Assembly: GCA_034926865.1 (NCBI GenBank)
Contig: JAYFQP010000006.1
Location: 62,001 to 126,000, forward strand
Direction: 5' to 3'
DNA length: 64,000 nucleotides
DNA from: RGIG1902 sp034926865
GTDB lineage: Bacteria; Bacillota; Clostridia; Oscillospirales; Butyricicoccaceae
Shown here: piece after piece, positions 60,173-64,000 of the stretch
Numbering within the stretch: position 1 is the stretch's first letter
Layout: every line of letters starts with the position of its first letter
The notes under the pieces: generated by a model
What the model saw: only the letters and a program-made list of their open reading frames with translations
The model's database searches: none
Told to the model about the DNA's origin: nothing
Position numbers and translations under genes: made by a program

Positions 60173-60470
60173 GAGCAGTAATCTCCGTAATATTGATAAT
60201 AGCAACCATTTTGACCATAATGGCTAAAAAAATATATAAAGCAAAAATAAAAGGTAACATCAATAACACCATGTCTATTATAAAGAAAAAGGCATTCCAA
60301 AGGCCACAAGAGCTTTAGATTTAGTATACAGCCAAAAGCAAAATCAGTAAAGGCTTTTTTTAAAACTCGCTGTAATATTTCTTTGGCTGATTTTGTATAA
60401 ATCGACGGTATAAACTAAAATACACAAGATATTACACCTTTGGTGATTACAGACCGCAATATATTGGTTG
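60173..60470. other. Interval between the HTH regulator and the AEC gene
   Basis: About 300 AT-rich bases. Near the HTH gene, repeated elements ACCAT(TTTG)ACCAT and ATGG (60208-60228) form a possible operator. Otherwise nothing supported; no clear terminator for the AEC gene was found apart from a GGCTTTTTTT stretch. Confidence 0.4.
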
Positions 60471-61379
60471 CTAAAAGAAAAGCGTCATAATCGGAATGGT
60501 TATCATCGAAAGCAGAGTGGAAACAAACACAACCTGTGAGCCGAATTCATAGTTGCCATTGTACTTTGCAGAGAGTATGGCCGTCATCGATGCGGCAGGC
60601 ATTCCGGAAAGCAGGGTGCAAACGCCGACAAGCAAAGGCTCTACGTTAAACAAATTGAGAATTATGAATACGCAGGCCGGAATAAAGATAAGCCTTATGA
60701 AGCTGTAGTATGAAAGAAGTTTTTTATCGATGTTTTTCAAATTGATATCGGCAAGGATAGCACCAATCACCATCATTGAAACAGCCGTTGTGCATCCGCC
60801 CACAGAATCTATTGTTTTCGTTATAAATCCGGGAAGCTCAAAAGGCGCAAACATTACGGCAAAGCCGACAAATACTGCAATGACGCAGGGGTGAGTCAAG
60901 AGATTTTTGATTACCGATTTGCTGTCGGTCTTTGTGTAAAGGCTAAGACCGGCTGACCATAAAAATATTCTTATGGGTATAAGAGCAATGGAGGCATAAA
61001 GAAGCCCTTCGGCTCCAAAGACACCGTATGTAATCGGGTTGCCAAGAAAGCCTGCGTTTGAGGTAATAGTTCCATGGCGTAATATCACCTGTTTGTCCAT
61101 TGGCACTTTTCTGTAAGCTACCAAACTGACAAGGTATGCAAAGGTTTGTACTGCCATGTATATTGCAAAGACCATTCCGGCAGATTTGAGAAGTTTGTCG
61201 GTGACTTCAATATCAAACGAGCTTACTATATTGCATGGTAGGATTATATTAATAAGCAAATCAGAAAGCACGCCTCTTGTTTTTGCGTCTATCATATTTT
61301 TCTTGCGACAGAAAAAGCCAATTACCATGATAGTAAACAGAGAGAGCTGAAGATTCAGCATGGTTTGAAAAGTAGACAC
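60471..61379 (-). CDS. AEC family transporter (auxin efflux carrier-like)
   Basis: About 302 residues with ten predicted membrane helices in the AEC two-half pattern (LLINIILPCNIVSSF in the first half; LLSGMPAASMTAILSAKYNG in the second). Bacterial members carry malate, malonate or other organic acids; the substrate here is unknown. The start GTG 61379 is chosen because GAGGAG lies eight bases upstream; a GTG at 61388 would overlap that site. Confidence 0.88.
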   Translation of the reverse strand: MSTFQTMLNLQLSLFTIMVIGFFCRKKNMIDAKTRGVLSDLLINIILPCNIVSSFDIEVTDKLLKSAGMVFAIYMAVQTFAYLVSLVAYRKVPMDKQVILRHGTITSNAGFLGNPITYGVFGAEGLLYASIALIPIRIFLWSAGLSLYTKTDSKSVIKNLLTHPCVIAVFVGFAVMFAPFELPGFITKTIDSVGGCTTAVSMMVIGAILADINLKNIDKKLLSYYSFIRLIFIPACVFIILNLFNVEPLLVGVCTLLSGMPAASMTAILSAKYNGNYEFGSQVVFVSTLLSMITIPIMTLFF

Positions 61380-61554
61380 GATAATCACTCCTCAGTATTT
61401 ATTCGCAACCTAAATAGTTTACAGCATTAATCATTAAAAGTCCATATTTTTATACAGAAAGCGACAAAAAAGCATATTTGCTTTAGAAATTGCCCCGATA
61501 AGAATATATGAGAATAAAAATAAGATCTTTTGCAGTTGAGAAAATCCCAGAGAC

Positions 61555-61588
61555 ATAAAAAACCCCCTGGGTTTCACCAGAGGGCTTT
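61555..61588 (-). terminator. Terminator of the 61614 gene
   Basis: On the minus strand CCCTCTGG, loop TGAAA, CCCAGGGGG followed by TTTTTT, 26 bases after the stop. Confidence 0.8.
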
Positions 61589-61613
61589 TAGTTTTGTTCT
61601 TGAAAAAGCTTGA

Positions 61614-61874
61614 CTATACGCTGTGTTTTACTCTATCGGCTTCTTCTGCAAGCTTGGCGTCGTTCCAGCGATCCATCGTACCCACAAGATATCCGGTTAT
61701 TCTGCGGATTCTTTCAAAGGGCACCGCAACAAGAGTATAATTTAGGTCTACGTAATCCCCGTCTACGGTGATAGTCAGTTCATCTATCTTCTGATGATTT
61801 TTTTCTTGAATATGATCCACATAGGCTTGCACTTCTTTTTGATCAAGCTTTCCGCCCTGCACATTGACTGTCAT
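61614..61874 (-). CDS. Small protein resembling the C-terminal region of anaerobic ribonucleotide reductase (86 aa)
   Basis: The C-terminal segment ERIRRITGYLVGTMDRWNDA followed by KLAEEADRVKH strongly recalls the NrdD C-terminal region just beyond its zinc ribbon (RVTGYL...WN.GK..E..DR). However, no glycyl-radical loop or zinc cysteines are present. The N-terminal half (YVDHIQEKNHQKIDELTITVDGD) is not recognised. Start ATG 61874 has GGAGG eight bases upstream. Standalone proteins of this kind occur in Clostridia; function unknown, and the relation to NrdD is from memory of the motif. Confidence 0.65.
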   Translation of the reverse strand: MTVNVQGGKLDQKEVQAYVDHIQEKNHQKIDELTITVDGDYVDLNYTLVAVPFERIRRITGYLVGTMDRWNDAKLAEEADRVKHSV

Positions 61875-62070
61875 TATTTTTACCTCCATACTATATTTTG
61901 TGTTCAATTTTAATTATACACACTAAATAGCTAATTGCAATAGAAAATAAGACTTTTTTTAAACCTTAAAATATGATAATATATTTGCGTAAAGTTATAA
62001 GAAAAATGCTCTTATCTTTTTATGTGAAAATAGTACCCAATAAAAATTAAATATAAGAGGAGTCTGAAAG

Positions 62071-63363
62071 ATGAACGTAAAGAAGATGAAAAAGCTGGCG
62101 TGCGAAGCCATAGACAAGAATGCGGACAAAATAATAGGCATTGCAGAGAGCATTTTTGCTGAGCCTGAGCTAGGCTATAAAGAGTTCAAAACAGCTGAAA
62201 AGGTAAAGGCTGTATTTGAAGAGCTGGGGTATGAATATAAAGCCGGCATTGCCGTGACGGGAGTTGTAGCCACCGCCCCAGGAGGGGAGCATAACGCAAG
62301 AGTAGCTGTAATGGGCGAGCTTGATGCAGTTGTCTGCCCGGGACACCGCTGTGCCAACCCGGAAACGGGCGCAGCACATTCCTGCGGACATCATGCTCAA
62401 ATCGCTTCAATGATAGGCGTTGCGTATGGTCTTAAAGATAGTGGAATACTTCCGGAGCTTGGCGGAGATGTGAGGCTTATGGCTGTTCCTGCTGAGGAGG
62501 GTGTTGAGCTTGAGTACAGAAGTGAACTGATGAAGCAGGGCAAAATATCTTATCTCGGCGGCAAACAGGAGTTCATAAAGCTGGGTGTTTTCGATGATAT
62601 AGATGCCATGATAATGCAGCATACAATCGGCGGAGATAAGGTAACCGCAGGCGGCCCCGGCGGCATGGGATTTGTTGCAAAGATCATAAAGTATTATGGC
62701 AAAGAGTGCCATGTGGCTTCGCCTTATCTCGGAATCAACGCTCTTGACGCAGCAAAAGTAGGGCTGGTTGCAGTAGATGCCATCAGAAGCACCTTTAGGG
62801 ATGAGGACAGCATACGTTTTCACCCGATCATTACTAAGGGTGGTAACCTTGTAAACGTTGTACCTTCATTTGTGCAGATTGAGACCTTTGTCAGAGGCCG
62901 CAGCATAGCCGCGATCAAAGATGCCAGCTTCAAGGTTGACCGGGCGCTCAGGGCGGGCGCAGATGCCGTTGGAGCGACCTGCGAGATATTCAACCTGCCC
63001 GGATATCTCTTTTCAAACGAGGCGCCAGAGCTTAAGGCCCTTGTTCATGATAATCTTGCCGAGCTTGTTGGGGAAGATCATATAGTACAGGGAGTTGGTT
63101 TTACAACTGAGGCCAACGATGTTTCACAGATACTTCCTACAGTTCATGCCACAATAGGCGGAGCGGTAGGCGTTGCACACAGTTCTGACTTTGAAATCGG
63201 TGACAAAAATCTTGCATACATAGTCGCCGCTAAGATGCTTATAATGACTGTCATAGATCTTTTGGCAAACGGAGCCGAAAAGGCCGTCAAAATTAAAAAG
63301 AACTTTTCAGCACCTCTTACTAAAGAAGAGTATCTTAAACTGCTGGATGAGCTCAAAGCATAA
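62071..63363 (+). CDS. M20 family amidohydrolase/metallopeptidase (AbgA/HipO-like)
   Basis: 430 residues. Metal-binding blocks of the family are present: AVMGELDAVVCPGH, the HSCGHHAQIASMIG block, VPAEEGVELEYR, and a late His in GVAHSSDFEIGD. This dinuclear-metal family removes N-acyl or p-aminobenzoyl groups from amino acids or dipeptides. The middle ~110 residues form the dimerisation domain. Cytoplasmic, no signal peptide. ATG follows GAGGAG. Monocistronic with its own terminator. Confidence 0.9.
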   Translation: MNVKKMKKLACEAIDKNADKIIGIAESIFAEPELGYKEFKTAEKVKAVFEELGYEYKAGIAVTGVVATAPGGEHNARVAVMGELDAVVCPGHRCANPETGAAHSCGHHAQIASMIGVAYGLKDSGILPELGGDVRLMAVPAEEGVELEYRSELMKQGKISYLGGKQEFIKLGVFDDIDAMIMQHTIGGDKVTAGGPGGMGFVAKIIKYYGKECHVASPYLGINALDAAKVGLVAVDAIRSTFRDEDSIRFHPIITKGGNLVNVVPSFVQIETFVRGRSIAAIKDASFKVDRALRAGADAVGATCEIFNLPGYLFSNEAPELKALVHDNLAELVGEDHIVQGVGFTTEANDVSQILPTVHATIGGAVGVAHSSDFEIGDKNLAYIVAAKMLIMTVIDLLANGAEKAVKIKKNFSAPLTKEEYLKLLDELKA

Positions 63364-63375
63364 AGTGATTTTAGA

Positions 63376-63413
63376 TTTGCGGTGCAGATATTTAATCTGC
63401 ACCGCAATTTTTA
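63376..63413 (+). terminator. Terminator after the M20 amidohydrolase
   Basis: Perfect 13-bp stem TTGCGGTGCAGAT / ATCTGCACCGCAA, loop ATTTA, followed by TTTTT. Confidence 0.93.
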
Positions 63414-63639
63414 TATGTTTATTTTATTTTTGCTTGTGCATATTGTATGTTGTGAAGGCGCTAAAATAATAATATAATACTGTTGTGTACTTGATACTTG
63501 CCTGACAGCTTATGCATTTTTTTAAAATGTGCATAGGGAATAAGAACTATGTCGTATTAAGTCAAAAAGCTTAGATTTAGGAACAATAATGGCTTAGGGC
63601 TGTCTAAATATAGAGATGACAGCAGAAAGGGGAACAGCT

Positions 63640-64000
63640 ATGAACTATAAGCACGAATCGGCGGGGAAAAGGCCTATGTGGCTTTTATACTGCCTGGCTG
63701 CCGTAGCTATCGTGCTTGCATGCTTTGCGCTTTACAGAGCGATAGGAAGCAAGCCGAAGGATAACGACAACGTTAAGGAAAGTGATGGCACTCAGCAGGA
63801 GGGAAATCAGGAATCCGGGAAAAAAGATGATAACACCGATTCCGCAAAAGCGAAGGAGACTGAAGCAATAGCCACGGCAGACAAGCTGGCAAAAGGTTAT
63901 TTTTATGATGAGGCTATTGAAGCGTTAAAAGATTTCGAAAGTGATGATGCAAAGACTAAAGTTGCTGAGTATGAAGGCCTTAAGGCGGCGCTTGTGCCAT
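63640..64000 (+). CDS. Membrane-anchored extracytoplasmic protein, N-terminal part (cut by window end)
   Basis: ATG 63640 follows AAAGGGG. The visible 120 residues comprise a short cytoplasmic start, one membrane helix (about 13-32, MWLLYCLAAVAIVLACFALY), a long charged Asp/Lys/Asn/Glu linker, and the start of a helical region (ATADKLAKGYFYDEAIEALK). Similar N-termini occur before polysaccharide deacetylase domains in Clostridia, but the catalytic part is outside the window, so no function is assigned. Confidence 0.75.
   Translation, partial: MNYKHESAGKRPMWLLYCLAAVAIVLACFALYRAIGSKPKDNDNVKESDGTQQEGNQESGKKDDNTDSAKAKETEAIATADKLAKGYFYDEAIEALKDFESDDAKTKVAEYEGLKAALVP

Noticed and set aside
1..64000. 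CRISPR arrays, tRNA or rRNA genes, intact insertion sequences
   Set aside because: None seen while reading both strands; no regularly spaced repeats, no tRNA-like cloverleaf and no intact transposase gene.

Overview
The window reads as chromosomal DNA of an anaerobic, endospore-forming Gram-positive bacterium of the class Clostridia. The sequence evidence is: a SpoVT sporulation regulator; strong GGAGG-type ribosome binding sites with several TTG and GTG starts; an oxygen-sensitive double-cubane-type reductase with its ATP-dependent activase; a single-chain large PurL inside a purE-C-F-M-N-H-D-L operon; and a short (479-residue) ProRS. I cannot name a genus from this sequence alone.

Layout. 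1-2.5 kb: two tandem S9 peptidases, the first cut by the window edge. 2.7-8.5 kb: an acyltransferase, a GntR regulator with a split transketolase, secG and proS. 8.5-12.3 kb: a small unknown gene, spoVT, and a MocR-type regulator divergent from an ECF vitamin-uptake S component. 12.4-15.3 kb: a copper-efflux operon (copA with a fused CopZ-like tail, then csoR) behind a CsoR-type operator. 15.5-19.5 kb: a methyltransferase, a radical SAM protein of the spore photoproduct lyase type, and a double-cubane reductase with its activase. 19.6-25.2 kb: a MacAB-like exporter operon ending in an SLH-domain surface protein. 25.4-32.4 kb: a TauE-type permease, a Nudix hydrolase, a heterodimeric ABC exporter under a MarR regulator, a compact structured RNA that resembles 6S RNA, and a CNNM/CorC-type membrane protein. 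32.5-34.25 kb: a flotillin gene whose leader carries a yybP-ykoY (manganese) riboswitch. 34.66-39.2 kb: a decayed mobile element with a deleted serine recombinase, a truncated sigma-like ORF, an Agr-type two-component system and two accessory proteins. 39.5-41.3 kb: an MFS transporter and a C_GCAxxG_C_C protein. 41.5-52.8 kb: the purine operon with a distinctive leader. 52.9-53.1 kb: a free-standing transcription unit for a 37-residue Met/Cys-rich peptide. 53.2-64 kb: metNIQ methionine importer, an aminoglycoside adenylyltransferase-like protein, a polar amino-acid ABC importer, a HTH regulator, an AEC transporter, a small NrdD-tail-like protein, an M20 amidohydrolase and the start of a membrane-anchored protein.

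Most interesting items: the Mn2+ riboswitch in front of a flotillin rather than an obvious Mn exporter; the Met/Cys-rich micro-gene with its own promoter, operator-like repeat and terminator; the 6S-like RNA; the internal CopZ start inside copA; the MocR protein whose PLP lysine is arginine; the purine-operon leader with an unusual operator; and the deletion-made chimera in the mobile element.

All calls rest on reading the sequence and on remembered family features. No database or folding program was run.
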